This document shows positions 1 through 8,776 of a stretch of DNA of 64,000 nucleotides, in pieces. This stretch comes from Kribbella solani (GTDB lineage Bacteria > Actinomycetota > Actinomycetes > Propionibacteriales > Kribbellaceae): the NCBI RefSeq assembly GCF_014205295.1, contig NZ_JACHNF010000001.1, forward strand, positions 7,316,001-7,380,000, in the 5' to 3' direction. Numbering within the stretch: position 1 is the first letter of the stretch; each line of letters starts with the position of its first letter. Position numbers and translations under genes: made by a program. Below the pieces are notes generated by a model. That model did not search any database and was not told the DNA's origin. It saw only the letters and a program-made list of their open reading frames with translations.

Positions 1-43
1 CGACGATCTCCTGGGTGGGCAGAACCCTGTTCTGCAACGGCAT
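1..43 (-). CDS. N-terminal edge of a conserved hypothetical protein
   Basis: Reading leftwards from the ATG whose complement is at 41-43, the frame gives MPLQNRVLPTQEIV and runs off the window. An in-frame upstream ATG lies at 59-61. The opening MPLQNRV resembles the start of a conserved actinobacterial protein family of unknown function that I know only by this opening. No clear Shine-Dalgarno is visible, so it may be leaderless. Only about 14-20 residues are visible, so nothing more can be said. Confidence 0.45.
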   Translation of the reverse strand, partial: MPLQNRVLPTQEIV

Positions 44-126
44 ACCCGCATCGTGCCGCATACCAGGGACAGTTTCTGGCAGAGTCGCCCTGACCGGGGC
101 GGTGGGGCGGGGAAGGAATTGATGCA

Positions 127-495
127 GTGCAGATTGTGGTGGGAGTCGCGGTGGTAGAAGAAGGACGCGTGCTGGCGGCGTACCGGCCGGGGCCTGATGG
201 TGGGTGGGAGTTTCCGGGCGGGAAGGTGGAGCCGGGGGAGTCCGAGGAGCAGGCCGCGGTCCGCGAGATCCAGGAGGAACTGGACGTGGAGATCGCGGTC
301 GGTGAGTCGCTCGGGCCGGGCGTGGACATCTCCGCCGAGTACCGGCTGCACGTCTACCGCGCGCGGATCGTGGCCGGCGATCCGGTCCCGCGGGAACACT
401 CCGAACTGCGCTGGTTCGGCCCGGCCGAGCTCGACGAGTCGGACTGGCTGGCCCCCGATCGGCCTTTCGTCCGGAGGTTGCGCCCGAGAATTTGA
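127..495 (+). CDS. NUDIX hydrolase (MutT-like)
   Basis: A 122-residue protein consisting of one NUDIX domain. The NUDIX box is complete at about residues 31-54 (GGKVEPGE, then REIQEELDV), giving the Glu residues that bind magnesium. Members cleave nucleoside diphosphates linked to another moiety; short MutT-like ones often remove oxidised dNTPs, but the substrate cannot be read here. The start is GTG 127, with GGAAGGA at 111-117. An ATG at 122 is in another frame. It is a single gene, with about 170 nt before the transporter operon. Confidence 0.9.
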   Translation: MQIVVGVAVVEEGRVLAAYRPGPDGGWEFPGGKVEPGESEEQAAVREIQEELDVEIAVGESLGPGVDISAEYRLHVYRARIVAGDPVPREHSELRWFGPAELDESDWLAPDRPFVRRLRPRI

Positions 496-604
496 GTGTC
501 GGAAGTCACACCCCGGCCCGCGTTGGCTGCTCAGTCACGATTCGGTGACGGAGGGTCTGCGAGCCATGGCGTCCACAGTGCGAGATACGTAGCCTTCCCG
601 GCAA

Positions 605-620
605 CCCGGACCGATCCGGG
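605..620 (+). promoter_or_regulatory. Small dyad in the leader of the peptide ABC operon
   Basis: CCCGGA at 605-610 and TCCGGG at 615-620 form a 6-bp stem with a 4-nt loop, 45 nt upstream of the first permease start. It could be a weak stem-loop in the 5' leader or a protein site. No clear -10 box or Shine-Dalgarno was seen for the permease, so the control of this operon remains open. Confidence 0.3.
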
Positions 621-664
621 CCGAGGGGCTCGGGCGCACTCACCACAGGACCGGGTGATGAGCA

Positions 665-1711
665 ATGACGCTGGGGGTATCGGAGGCATCGCCGCCGGAC
701 GAGGGCTTGCCCGCGGACGCGCTGGCCGGGACCGCCGAGGCAGGTGAGATCGAGGGCCGGTCGCTCGGCCGGATCGCCTGGACCAGGCTGCGCCGGGACA
801 AGGTCGCGATGATCAGCGCGGTGGTGATCCTGCTGATCATCGCGATGGCAGTGTTCGCGCCGCTGATCGTGAAGCTGAACGGGTTCCCGCCGGACCAGTT
901 CAACAAGCTCGACGCGAACGGGAACCCGCTGCTGAACACCCGCGACGGCGGCATCCCGATCGGCGGGCTGTGGGGCAGCGGCACCAGCTCGCAGCACTGG
1001 CTCGGCGTCGAGCCGCAGAACGGCCGGGACGTGTTCTCGCGGCTCGTCTACGGCACCCGCGTCTCGCTGCTGGTGGCACTCGGCGGCACCATCATCGCGG
1101 TCGTTCTCGGCACCGTGATCGGGATGGTGTCCGGCTACTTCGGCGGCTGGGTGGACACGCTGCTCAGCCGGCTGATGGACATCATGCTCAGCTTCCCGTC
1201 GCTGCTGTTCGTGATGGCGCTGACCCCGGTGATTGCCTCCCGGGGCCAGGATCTGTTCGGGATCCCGGACGACAACACGCTGCGGATGGGCGTACTGATG
1301 TTCGTCCTCGGCTTCTTCGGCTGGGCGTACCTGGCCCGGATCGTCCGCGGTCAGACGCTGTCGTTGCGCGAGCGGGAGTTCGTCGAGGCGGCCAGGTCGC
1401 TCGGCGCCGGCCCGGGGTACGTGATCTTCCGGCAGTTGCTGCCGAACCTGCTGCCGACGCTGCTGGTGTACACCACGCTGCTGATCCCGAGCTACATCAC
1501 CGCGGAGGCCGCGCTGTCGTTCCTCGGTGTCGGGATCAAGGAACCGACGTCGTCGTGGGGGCGGATGATCGCCGACGCGTCGGACTGGATCGAGAGCAAC
1601 CCGCTGTACCTGTTCTTCCCGGGGCTGGCGCTGTTCATCACGGTGCTCGCGTTCAACCTGCTCGGGGACTCGGTCCGCGATGCTCTCGATCCGCGCGCCG
1701 GAAGGAGCTGA
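665..1711 (+). CDS. Peptide/nickel-type ABC transporter permease (DppC-like)
   Basis: A 348-residue inner-membrane permease of the oligopeptide/dipeptide importer family. A cytoplasmic N-terminus is followed by a first membrane helix at about 48-68 and further helices to the C-terminus. The EAA loop that docks to the ATPases is at about 238-260 (EFVEAARSLGAGPGY). The N-terminal region with RLRRDKVAMIS is typical of the OppC/DppC subfamily. It is the first gene of a five-gene importer and is followed after 3 nt by the second permease. Substrate (peptide, nickel or other) is not readable from the permease. Confidence 0.92.
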   Translation: MTLGVSEASPPDEGLPADALAGTAEAGEIEGRSLGRIAWTRLRRDKVAMISAVVILLIIAMAVFAPLIVKLNGFPPDQFNKLDANGNPLLNTRDGGIPIGGLWGSGTSSQHWLGVEPQNGRDVFSRLVYGTRVSLLVALGGTIIAVVLGTVIGMVSGYFGGWVDTLLSRLMDIMLSFPSLLFVMALTPVIASRGQDLFGIPDDNTLRMGVLMFVLGFFGWAYLARIVRGQTLSLREREFVEAARSLGAGPGYVIFRQLLPNLLPTLLVYTTLLIPSYITAEAALSFLGVGIKEPTSSWGRMIADASDWIESNPLYLFFPGLALFITVLAFNLLGDSVRDALDPRAGRS

Positions 1712-1714
1712 CCG

Positions 1715-2719
1715 GTGGGCCGCTTCCTGATCCGCCGGCTGCTGCAGGCGGCGTTCGTGCTGGTGGTGATCAGCGCGATCACGTTCTTCCTGTTCTGGGC
1801 GACGCCGGCGAACCCCGCGCTGCTGATCTGCGGCAAGAACTGCAACACCGAGACGGTCGCCCAGGTGAACGCGACGTACGGCTTCGACGATCCGCTGGTC
1901 GTGCAGTACGGCCACTACATGCAGGGCCTGGTCAGTCCGGGCGGGCGGACGATCGGCTCCGAGGGCAACGAGCGCCACTGCGCGTGGCCGTGTTTCGGGG
2001 AGTCGTACCAGAACGGCATCCCGGTCTGGGACTCGATCCGGGACGCGTTCCCGGCGACGCTCTGGCTGGCTGCCGGCGCCGCGGTCCTCTGGCTGCTGGC
2101 GGGGGTGCTGCTCGGCCTGATCGCGGCGCTGCGCAGAGGCAAGTTCGCCGACAAGCTGAGTGTCGGGCTGGCGCTGTTCGGGGTGTCGTTCCCGACCATC
2201 GTCTTCGGGTACCTGCTGCTCTTCCTGTTCATCGTCAAGCTGAAGTGGATCCCGTTCCCGGACACCGCGAACTCGGCGTTGTTCACGGTCGGCCCGGTGA
2301 AGTGGCTGCAGTTCTACATCCTGCCGTGGATCACGCTCGCGCTGGTGTTCGCGGCCCTGTACACGCGGCTGACCCGCGCGAACATGATCGACACGATGAA
2401 CGAGGACTACATCCGGACCGCCCGGGCCAAGGGCCTGGACGAACGGACCGTGGTGTTCAAGCACGGACTGCGCTCGGCGCTGACGCCGATCGTGACCATC
2501 TTCGGTCTGGACGTCGGCGGTCTGCTCGGCGGCGCGGTGATCACCGAGCAGATCTTCAGTATCACCGGGCTGGGGAAGTTCTCGATCGACTCGGTACTCA
2601 GCAACGACCTGCCCGCGATCATGGGCGTGGTCCTGTTCGCGGCGATCTTCGTGGTGCTCGCGAACATCGTCGTGGACGTCCTGTACGCCGTCATCGACCC
2701 GCGCGTGCGGCTGTCCTGA
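1715..2719 (+). CDS. Peptide/nickel-type ABC transporter permease (DppB-like)
   Basis: A 334-residue permease. GRFLIRRLLQAAFVLVVIS at the N-terminus is the hallmark first helix of the DppB/OppB subfamily, and the EAA loop is at about 229-255 (DYIRTARAKGLDERTV). An external loop between helices 1 and 2 carries Cys-rich segments (ICGKNCN, HCAWPC). The GTG start at 1715 has GAAGGAG at 1701-1707 inside the end of the preceding gene, so the two permeases are likely translated together. It heterodimerises with the DppC-like subunit in the membrane. Confidence 0.92.
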   Translation: MGRFLIRRLLQAAFVLVVISAITFFLFWATPANPALLICGKNCNTETVAQVNATYGFDDPLVVQYGHYMQGLVSPGGRTIGSEGNERHCAWPCFGESYQNGIPVWDSIRDAFPATLWLAAGAAVLWLLAGVLLGLIAALRRGKFADKLSVGLALFGVSFPTIVFGYLLLFLFIVKLKWIPFPDTANSALFTVGPVKWLQFYILPWITLALVFAALYTRLTRANMIDTMNEDYIRTARAKGLDERTVVFKHGLRSALTPIVTIFGLDVGGLLGGAVITEQIFSITGLGKFSIDSVLSNDLPAIMGVVLFAAIFVVLANIVVDVLYAVIDPRVRLS

Positions 2720-2735
2720 CCAGGTGAGGTGACCT

Positions 2736-3788
2736 GTGACCGAATCCATGTCCGCCCGGCCGTTCCTCGAGGTCAAGGACCTGCAGGTCCGCTTCCCGAC
2801 CGACGACGGTGTGGTGAAGGCGGTGAACGGCCTGAGCTTCACGCTGGAACGCGGCCGGACGCTCGGCATCGTCGGTGAGTCCGGTTCGGGCAAGAGCGTG
2901 TCCAGCCTGGCCGTGATGGGGTTGCACAAGGGCAGCCGGGCCGAGGTGTCCGGCGAGATCTGGCTGGACGGCGCCGAGCTGGTGGCGATGCCGGTCTCCG
3001 AGATCCGGACGTTGCGGGGCCGGAAGATGGCGATGATCTTCCAGGACCCGCTGTCGGCGATGCATCCGTTCTACCGGATCGGCGACCAGCTGACCGAGGC
3101 CTACCTGGTCCACAACGACGCTCCGAAGGCGGTCGCCCGCAAACGCGCGATCGAGCTCCTGGACCGGGTCGGGATTCCGGCGCCGGACAAGCGTTTCCAC
3201 GACTACCCGCACCAGTTCTCCGGCGGGATGCGGCAGCGCGCGATGATCGCGATGGCGCTGATGTGCGATCCGGCGCTGCTGATCGCGGACGAGCCGACCA
3301 CCGCCCTGGACGTCACCGTGCAGGCCCAGATCCTGGACCTGATGAAGGACCTGCAGCAGGAGTTCAACTCCGCGATCATCCTGATCACCCACGATCTCGG
3401 CGTGGTCGCGAAGATGACCGAGAACGTGGTGGTGATGTACGGCGGCCGGGTGGTCGAGTCCGGCAACGTCCGGGACATCTTCTACCGGCCCGAGATGCCG
3501 TACACCTGGGGACTGCTCGGTTCGATCCCGCGGGTGAACCGGACCGGTGACCAGCGGCTGAGGTCGATCCGGGGTACGCCGCCGTCGCTGATCAACCTGC
3601 CGGCGGGCTGCCCGTTCGAGCCGCGCTGCGACTACCAGGAGCACGCGGACGGGACGCCCTGCGGGGCCGAGCTGCCGGAGCTGCTGCAGATCGGCGGCGG
3701 TGCCCGGGACGGGCATCTGGTCCGCTGCCACATCGGCGGCGACCAGCGCCGCAAGTTGTTCGCCGAGCAGATCAAGCCGAGCCTGTGA
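2736..3788 (+). CDS. Peptide ABC transporter ATP-binding protein (DppD-like)
   Basis: A 350-residue ATPase. Walker A GESGSGKS is near residue 46, signature FSGGMRQR near 160, Walker B LLIADEPT near 181, and the switch His in ITHDLG follows. The C-terminal oligopeptide/dipeptide-specific extension is present, with the Cys pattern GCPFEPRCDY. The GTG start at 2736 has GGTGAGGTG just upstream; ATG 2748 is an alternative. It pairs with the next ATPase to drive import through the two permeases. Confidence 0.93.
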   Translation: MTESMSARPFLEVKDLQVRFPTDDGVVKAVNGLSFTLERGRTLGIVGESGSGKSVSSLAVMGLHKGSRAEVSGEIWLDGAELVAMPVSEIRTLRGRKMAMIFQDPLSAMHPFYRIGDQLTEAYLVHNDAPKAVARKRAIELLDRVGIPAPDKRFHDYPHQFSGGMRQRAMIAMALMCDPALLIADEPTTALDVTVQAQILDLMKDLQQEFNSAIILITHDLGVVAKMTENVVVMYGGRVVESGNVRDIFYRPEMPYTWGLLGSIPRVNRTGDQRLRSIRGTPPSLINLPAGCPFEPRCDYQEHADGTPCGAELPELLQIGGGARDGHLVRCHIGGDQRRKLFAEQIKPSL

Positions 3789-3804
3789 AGCCCGAGGAGC
3801 GCCG

Positions 3805-4845
3805 ATGAGTACGACGACCTCCGCCGCGCCGGCGGCCGGGCAAGGGACGGTACGCGGCGAGCTGCTGCTGGAGACCAAGGACCTGCGGCGGTACTTCCCG
3901 ATCACCCAGGGGATCATCCTCCAGAAGCAGAGCGGCGCGGTGAAGGCGGTCGACGGGGTCGGGCTGCGGATCCACGCCGGCGAGACGCTCGGCGTGGTCG
4001 GTGAGTCGGGCTGCGGGAAGACCACGACCGGCCGGCTGGTGACCAGGCTGGATGAACCGACGGGTGGCTCGATCTCGTTCCTGGGCGCGGACATCACCCA
4101 TCTCGGCCGGTCCGCGATGCGCCGGTACCGGCGGGACATCCAGATGATCTTCCAGGACCCGTTCTCGTCGCTGAACCCGCGCCAGACCGTCGGCGCGATC
4201 ATCGCGTCGCCGTTCGACATCCAGAAGGTGCGCAGCCCCGGCGGTACCCGCAAGGCGGTGCAGGAGCTGATGGAACGGGTCGGGCTGAACCCCGAGCACT
4301 ACAACCGCTATCCGCACGAGTTCTCCGGCGGTCAGCGGCAGCGGATCGGCGTCGCCCGGGCGCTCGCGCTGCGCCCGAAGCTGATCGTCTGCGACGAGCC
4401 GGTATCGGCCCTGGACGTCTCGATCCAGGCGCAGATCGTGAACCTGCTGGAGGACCTGCAGGAGGAGTTCGGGCTCGCGTACCTGTTCATCGCGCATGAC
4501 CTGTCGGTGATCCGGCACATCTCCGACCGGGTCGCCGTCATGTACCTGGGCAAGGTGGTCGAGACGGCCGGGCGGGACGAGCTGTACAACCACGCCCGCC
4601 ACCCGTACACGCATGCGTTGCTGTCGGCGGTTCCGGAGGCCGACCCGGACGCCGAGGAGCAGCGGGAGCGGATCCGGCTGACCGGCGACGTACCGAGCCC
4701 GCTGAACCCGCCGTCCGGGTGCCGCTTCCGGACCCGGTGCTGGAAGGCCCAGGACATCTGCGCCGATCAGGAGCCACCGCTGGTCCAGATCGGCGCGCCC
4801 GGGCACGAGGCTGCATGTCACTTCCCGGCGGAGCCGGGGAATTGA
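3805..4845 (+). CDS. Peptide ABC transporter ATP-binding protein (DppF-like)
   Basis: A 346-residue ATPase, the partner of the preceding one. Walker A GESGCGKT is near residue 65, signature FSGGQRQR near 172 and Walker B VCDEPVSALD near 194, with the family C-terminal Cys motif (SGCRFRTRCWKAQDIC). ATG 3805 is preferred because GAGGAG lies at 3794-3799; the frame is open further upstream but that part overlaps the previous gene. The stop codon lies inside a tandem duplication (4833-4881). Confidence 0.93.
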   Translation: MSTTTSAAPAAGQGTVRGELLLETKDLRRYFPITQGIILQKQSGAVKAVDGVGLRIHAGETLGVVGESGCGKTTTGRLVTRLDEPTGGSISFLGADITHLGRSAMRRYRRDIQMIFQDPFSSLNPRQTVGAIIASPFDIQKVRSPGGTRKAVQELMERVGLNPEHYNRYPHEFSGGQRQRIGVARALALRPKLIVCDEPVSALDVSIQAQIVNLLEDLQEEFGLAYLFIAHDLSVIRHISDRVAVMYLGKVVETAGRDELYNHARHPYTHALLSAVPEADPDAEEQRERIRLTGDVPSPLNPPSGCRFRTRCWKAQDICADQEPPLVQIGAPGHEAACHFPAEPGN

Positions 4846-4881
4846 TGGAGTCCGGCGGGGCCGGGGAATTGATGGAGTCCG
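4833..4881 (+). repeat. 22-bp tandem duplication over the stop codon of the DppF-like gene
   Basis: Positions 4833-4854 and 4860-4881 are identical 22-mers (period 27; begin GCCGGGGAATTGATGG). The first copy contains the TGA stop of the ATPase gene (4843-4845); the second repeats it downstream. This is a clean recent-looking duplication with no coding consequence. Confidence 0.85.
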
Positions 4882-4935
4882 TCGGAGAGAGACGTGATTT
4901 GAGCAGCACTGGAAGTGAGGAAAGTCATAGCTCAA

Positions 4936-4956
4936 CGCCGCCGTGACCCGGCGGCG
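4936..4956 (+). promoter_or_regulatory. Intercistronic stem-loop before the binding-protein gene
   Basis: CGCCGCCG (4936-4943) and CGGCGGCG (4949-4956) form a perfect 8-bp stem with a 5-nt loop, 30 nt before the binding-protein start. In importer operons such structures often protect the transcript of the more abundant binding protein; here that role is inferred. There is no T-tract, so it is not a classical terminator. Confidence 0.5.
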
Positions 4957-4986
4957 ATCTCAGCACAAGGAAGGAAATCACTGGCC

Positions 4987-6687
4987 ATGGATCACCTCAA
5001 ACGAACCCGATCGGCGATCGCCCTGGGGATCGGGGTGGGTCTGACCGCAGCCGCCTGCGGCGGAGGCGGGGGAACCTCGTCGTCCGGCGGGGAGAGCGCG
5101 GCCGGTGCCAAGGGGGGCACCGTAACGGTCTATCACGTCAACGACGTCGAGCATCTCGACCCGGCCCGCAACTTCGTCACCGACTCGAACATGATCGGCA
5201 AGCTGATCACCCGGACCCTGACCGAGTACCGCTACGACGCGAAGACGAAGAAGATCGTGCTGGAGAAGGACCTGGCCGAAAGCTACGAGGCCAGCCCGGA
5301 CTTCAAGACCTGGACCTTCAAACTGAAGGACGGCCTGAAGTACGAGGACGGTACGGTGATCAAGGCCGCCGACATCAAGTACAACGCGGAGCGGTCGTTC
5401 GCGCCGGACATGGCCGAAGGGGCGCCGTACGCGCACGAGTACCTTGCCTGTCCCGGTTACAAGGGCCCGTACGTGGCGAACAACAACGGCGGCAAGGGCT
5501 GTACGGCGATCGAGGTCCCGGACGACAAGACGATCGTCTTCAAGCTGAACCGGCCGGTCGCCTCCTTCGACGGCACCACCAGCATGAAGGTGTTCGCGCC
5601 GGTGCCGCAGGCGAAGGACACCAAGACGCAGTACGACAACCACCCGGTGTCCACCGGTCCGTACAAGATCGAGTCGTACACCCGGAAGAAGCAGCTGGTA
5701 CTGGTCCGCAACGACCAGTGGGACGCGAAGTCGGACCCGATCCGCGACGCCCGGCCGGACAAGTTCATCTTCAAGTTCGGTGACGCCGAGGCGACCGTGG
5801 ACCAGCGCCTGATCGCGAACGGTACGGCCGATCAGAGCTCGCTCAGCTTCGCCGGTCTGCAGCCCGAGAACATCGCCAAGACGAACCAGGCCGGCGTCAA
5901 GGACCGCATCGTCGAAGGTACCGACATCTGCCGCCGGTACATCGCGTTCAACCAGCAGAAGCCGTTGCTGAAGAACCAGAAGCTCCGCGAGGCCCTGTAC
6001 TACGGACTGGACCGGACCAGCTACCGCGACGGCCGGGGCGGCGAGCGACTTGCCAAGGTGGTCGACTCGATCATCCCGCAGGACATGGAGGGCTACACGC
6101 CGGAGGAGCACTTCAAGGCTCCGCCGGAAGGTGACCAGGCCAAGGCGAAGCAACTGCTGACCGAGGCCGGCTACAAGGGTGAGAAGCTCACGCTGTCCAC
6201 CGCTGACTCCGGTCTGGCCGTGAAGGCGGCCGAGGCGGCGCAGGCCTCCTGGAAGGCGATCGGCGTCACCGTGGAGATCCAGAAGATCCCCGGCGACAAC
6301 TACTACTCGACCGAGCAGCAGGACTCCGCCGCGGCCGACCTGATCACCGCCGGCTGGTGCTACGACTGGGCCAGCCTGACGACGATCGTGCCGTCCGTCT
6401 TCGGGCCGGACACGACCGCGCCGGGCAAGGCGGCACAGAACAACTACGCGCGCAGTCAGGCCGGTTGGGACAAGCTCGCGGAGCTGTCCAAGGAGACCGA
6501 CAAGCAGAAGCTGGAGTCCGGCCTGTCCGGGCTGTACACCGAGATCATGACGAGTGCCCCGATCGTGCCGACGGTCCAGGACCTGAACGTGTACGTCGTC
6601 GGCTCCAACCTGGACAGCGTGGTCACCGACCCGAACACCGGCGGGCTGCCCGACCTGACCCAGCTCGGCGTCAAGAAAGTGAGCTGA
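4987..6687 (+). CDS. Peptide-type ABC transporter substrate-binding lipoprotein
   Basis: A 566-residue extracytoplasmic binding protein of solute-binding family 5. The N-terminus has a basic start, a hydrophobic stretch and a lipobox-like LTAAAC followed by a Gly/Ser linker, so it should be a membrane-anchored lipoprotein. The family opening (YHVNDVEHLDPARN) and the long mature domain agree with DppA/OppA proteins. ATG 4987 is chosen because GGAAGGA precedes it; upstream in-frame codons would spoil the signal peptide. It captures the ligand for the importer encoded by the four preceding genes; the ligand is unknown. Confidence 0.92.
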   Translation: MDHLKRTRSAIALGIGVGLTAAACGGGGGTSSSGGESAAGAKGGTVTVYHVNDVEHLDPARNFVTDSNMIGKLITRTLTEYRYDAKTKKIVLEKDLAESYEASPDFKTWTFKLKDGLKYEDGTVIKAADIKYNAERSFAPDMAEGAPYAHEYLACPGYKGPYVANNNGGKGCTAIEVPDDKTIVFKLNRPVASFDGTTSMKVFAPVPQAKDTKTQYDNHPVSTGPYKIESYTRKKQLVLVRNDQWDAKSDPIRDARPDKFIFKFGDAEATVDQRLIANGTADQSSLSFAGLQPENIAKTNQAGVKDRIVEGTDICRRYIAFNQQKPLLKNQKLREALYYGLDRTSYRDGRGGERLAKVVDSIIPQDMEGYTPEEHFKAPPEGDQAKAKQLLTEAGYKGEKLTLSTADSGLAVKAAEAAQASWKAIGVTVEIQKIPGDNYYSTEQQDSAAADLITAGWCYDWASLTTIVPSVFGPDTTAPGKAAQNNYARSQAGWDKLAELSKETDKQKLESGLSGLYTEIMTSAPIVPTVQDLNVYVVGSNLDSVVTDPNTGGLPDLTQLGVKKVS

Positions 6688-6695
6688 CCTGCAAC

Positions 6696-6718
6696 TTGTA
6701 TGGGTCGTTTGTATGGGT
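6696..6718 (+). repeat. 10-bp direct repeat after the binding-protein gene
   Basis: TTGTATGGGT occurs at 6696-6705 and again at 6709-6718, starting 9 nt after the stop of the binding-protein gene. The period is 13. The run is less GC-rich than its surroundings. It could be a regulator site of the following LuxR-type gene or another small 3'-end duplication. Confidence 0.6.
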
Positions 6719-6785
6719 TGTACCTGGTGACCGGCCGGGTGCACCGGCAAGAATCCTGCCCACGGCTCTTGGGGAGGAGTGACTG

Positions 6786-7082
6786 ATGTCGGTGTACCCG
6801 GCGGTGGCGGCGGTGCGGAGAGAGGACTTCGCCCCGGAAATCGTCTGCGAGGTGTACGACCTGGACTCGCGCCGGCACGGCGCGACGGCGGCCAAGGAAC
6901 TGACCAGCCGGCAGGTGACGATCGGCCGGATGATGGCGACCGGCGCGAAGGATGCCGCGATCGCGCGCGACCTGGGTCTGTCGCTGCGGACGGTGCGGTC
7001 GGAGATCAGCGCGCTGATCGCGGGGCTGGGCGCGAAGTCCCGGTTCCAGGCCGGCTGCCTACTGGTCCGCCGCTTCGGCTGA
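6786..7082 (+). CDS. Small LuxR-type helix-turn-helix protein
   Basis: A 98-residue protein. Residues about 38-95 form a LuxR/GerE-type DNA-binding domain (ELTSRQVTIGRMMATGAKD, then IARDLGLSLRTVRSEI). There is no room for a receiver or ligand domain; the first 37 residues are of unknown function. Strong Shine-Dalgarno GGGGAGGAG precedes ATG 6786. It follows the transporter operon at 98 nt and may regulate it, but it could equally be an orphan regulator. The stop codon is the first part of a tandem duplication. Confidence 0.8.
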   Translation: MSVYPAVAAVRREDFAPEIVCEVYDLDSRRHGATAAKELTSRQVTIGRMMATGAKDAAIARDLGLSLRTVRSEISALIAGLGAKSRFQAGCLLVRRFG

Positions 7083-7132
7083 GCGGCCGAGCCGACCGGG
7101 TGAGCTGAGCGGCCGGGCTGACCGGGTGAGCT
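7081..7132 (+). repeat. 26-bp tandem duplication at the stop of the LuxR-type gene
   Basis: 7081-7106 and 7107-7132 are directly adjacent 26-mers differing at two positions (both begin GAGCGGCCG and end CCGGGTGAGCT). The duplication begins in the TGA stop codon. Confidence 0.85.
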
Positions 7133-7199
7133 GTCCGTATGAACGGGCCGGTCGCGGGGTGCCGCCGGAAACTCGCCGGAAACTGTCGGGCCGCCGACG

Positions 7200-7211
7200 T
7201 AGGCTTTCGGC
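7200..7211 (+). promoter_or_regulatory. -10 box of a leaderless mshB transcript
   Basis: TAGGCT at 7200-7205 lies exactly 6 nt before the ATG. No Shine-Dalgarno is present. This geometry puts the transcription start at or near the A of ATG. Confidence 0.6.
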
Positions 7212-8123
7212 ATGGTTGAGCTTGCTGAGCGCCGGCTGCTGCTGGTGCACGCCCACCCGGACGACGAAACGATCAACAACGGCGCGACGATGGCGCGCTA
7301 CGTGGCCGAAGGGGCCCACGTCACGCTGGTCACCTGCACTCTCGGTGAGGAGGGTGAGGTCCTGGTCCCGGAGCTCGCCCATCTGGCCGCCGATCAGGAG
7401 GACGGCCTCGGCCGGCACCGGATCGGTGAGCTGGCCGGCGCGATGGCCGAGCTCGGGGTCACCGATCACCGCTTCCTCGGCGCCGCGGGCAAGTACCGCG
7501 ACACCGGGATGATCTACAACGAGCACGGCAACGCGGACGTCCCGCCGGAGACCCGCAAGGACAGCTTCTGGCAGGCCGACCTGCTGGACGCGGCCAACGA
7601 CCTGGTCCCGGTGATCCGGGAGCTCCGTCCGCAGGTCCTGGTCACCTATGACCAGTACGGGAACTACGGCCATCCCGATCACATCAAGGCGCATCGCGTG
7701 GCGACGTACGCCGCCGATCTGGCCGCCGCCCGGTCGTACCGGGAGGACCTCGGTCCGGCCTGGGACGTGCCGAAGATCTACTGGACGGCGATGGCGGAGT
7801 CGCGGATGCGGGAGCAGCTCCGGCTGCTGCGTGAGGCCGGTGACACCACCACCTTCGAGGGGATGGACCCGGACGGTCCGCTGCCGCCGATGATCACGCC
7901 GGACCGGTTCATCGACTGCGTGATCGAGGGCGGGCAGTTCATCGACCAGAAGATGAACGCGATGAAGGCGCACGCGACCCAGATCACCGTCGACGGCCCG
8001 TTCTTCGCCCTGTCGAACAACGTCGGCAACCAGATCTGGGGCTCCGAGCCGTACCGGCTGGTCAAGGGCACCGCCGCCCCGGGCCCGGACGGCCTCGAAC
8101 ACGACCTGTTCGCCGGCCTGTAA
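7212..8123 (+). CDS. mshB: N-acetylglucosaminyl-inositol deacetylase of mycothiol synthesis
   Basis: A 303-residue zinc deacetylase of the PIG-L/LmbE family. The metal-binding AHPDDE is at residues 14-19 and the second His motif (GHPDH) near 155. TCTLGEEGEV and GRHRIGELAGAM match mycobacterial MshB better than the conjugate amidase Mca. MshB removes acetate from GlcNAc-inositol to give the amine that is then joined to cysteine, the second step of mycothiol synthesis in the cytosol. It is likely leaderless. Mycothiol is used by the maleylpyruvate isomerase-type protein at 29.3 kb. Confidence 0.88.
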   Translation: MVELAERRLLLVHAHPDDETINNGATMARYVAEGAHVTLVTCTLGEEGEVLVPELAHLAADQEDGLGRHRIGELAGAMAELGVTDHRFLGAAGKYRDTGMIYNEHGNADVPPETRKDSFWQADLLDAANDLVPVIRELRPQVLVTYDQYGNYGHPDHIKAHRVATYAADLAAARSYREDLGPAWDVPKIYWTAMAESRMREQLRLLREAGDTTTFEGMDPDGPLPPMITPDRFIDCVIEGGQFIDQKMNAMKAHATQITVDGPFFALSNNVGNQIWGSEPYRLVKGTAAPGPDGLEHDLFAGL

Positions 8124-8186
8124 TTCATCGCCGACTAGGTGACGGTTCCCACACGCTCGGTTGAGACATCAAGCTCTGGTCAGGAA

Positions 8187-8198
8187 TAGCCTGCTGAC
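8187..8198 (+). promoter_or_regulatory. -10 box of a leaderless transcript (flavin reductase-like gene)
   Basis: TAGCCT at 8187-8192 lies exactly 6 nt before GTG 8199. TTGAGA at 8161-8166 is a plausible -35 with a 20-nt gap, somewhat long. No Shine-Dalgarno is visible. Confidence 0.55.
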
Positions 8199-8723
8199 GT
8201 GTCCTCAACCGAGCCGAGTGGGAGTGTGCCCGCTGCCGACTTCCGGGTCGCGCTCGGGAAGTTCGCGGCCGGGATCACGATCATGAGCACGTCGCAGGAC
8301 GGCGTCGCGCACGCGATGACGGCGAACGCGTTCACCTCGGTCTCGCTCGATCCGCCGCTGGTGCTGGTCTGCGTGGACAAAGGCGTACGCATGCACGCCG
8401 CCGTACTGGACTGTGGGTACTGGGCGGTGTCCGTACTGTCCGCGGCGCAGCAGCCGATCGCCTACCGGTTCGCGCGGTCCGGGCGGGATCTGTACAGCCA
8501 GTTCGACGGCATCGGGACGACGGCGGGCCCGAAAACCGGCTGCCTGGTCGTCGACGGCGCGCTTTCGTGGCTGGAGTGCCGGACCTGGGCCACGTACGAC
8601 GGCGGTGACCACACGATCGTCGTCGGCGAAGTGCTGAGCCTCGGCAACGGCGAATCGACCGCCGACGGAGCGCTCGTCTACTACTCTCGTGGCTACCGGG
8701 AACTGCCCGGCGACCGAGCGTGA
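8199..8723 (+). CDS. Flavin reductase-like FMN-binding protein
   Basis: A 174-residue protein with one flavin reductase-like split-barrel domain: FRVALGKFAAGITIMST, then MTANAFTSVSLDPPLVLVC, is the standard FMN-binding opening, and the C-terminal YYSRGYRELP also fits. Members supply reduced flavin to a monooxygenase or act directly on small substrates. No oxygenase partner is next to it, so the substrate and partner are unknown. Transcription appears leaderless from GTG 8199. Confidence 0.87.
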   Translation: MSSTEPSGSVPAADFRVALGKFAAGITIMSTSQDGVAHAMTANAFTSVSLDPPLVLVCVDKGVRMHAAVLDCGYWAVSVLSAAQQPIAYRFARSGRDLYSQFDGIGTTAGPKTGCLVVDGALSWLECRTWATYDGGDHTIVVGEVLSLGNGESTADGALVYYSRGYRELPGDRA

Positions 8724-8776
8724 CGGGCGGGTCGGCGGGGGCTGGCCCGGAGGCCGGGACGGCCTGTTTCGTCCCG

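Noticed and set aside
506-2929. 807-codon open frame on the minus strand across the peptide permease genes
   Set aside because: It is the complement of well-supported permease genes, is Arg/Asp/His/Pro-rich and has no start signal: a GC-driven shadow.
4915-4986. Upstream GTG start for the peptide-binding lipoprotein
   Set aside because: It would put 24 polar residues before the signal peptide; ATG 4987 has a good Shine-Dalgarno.
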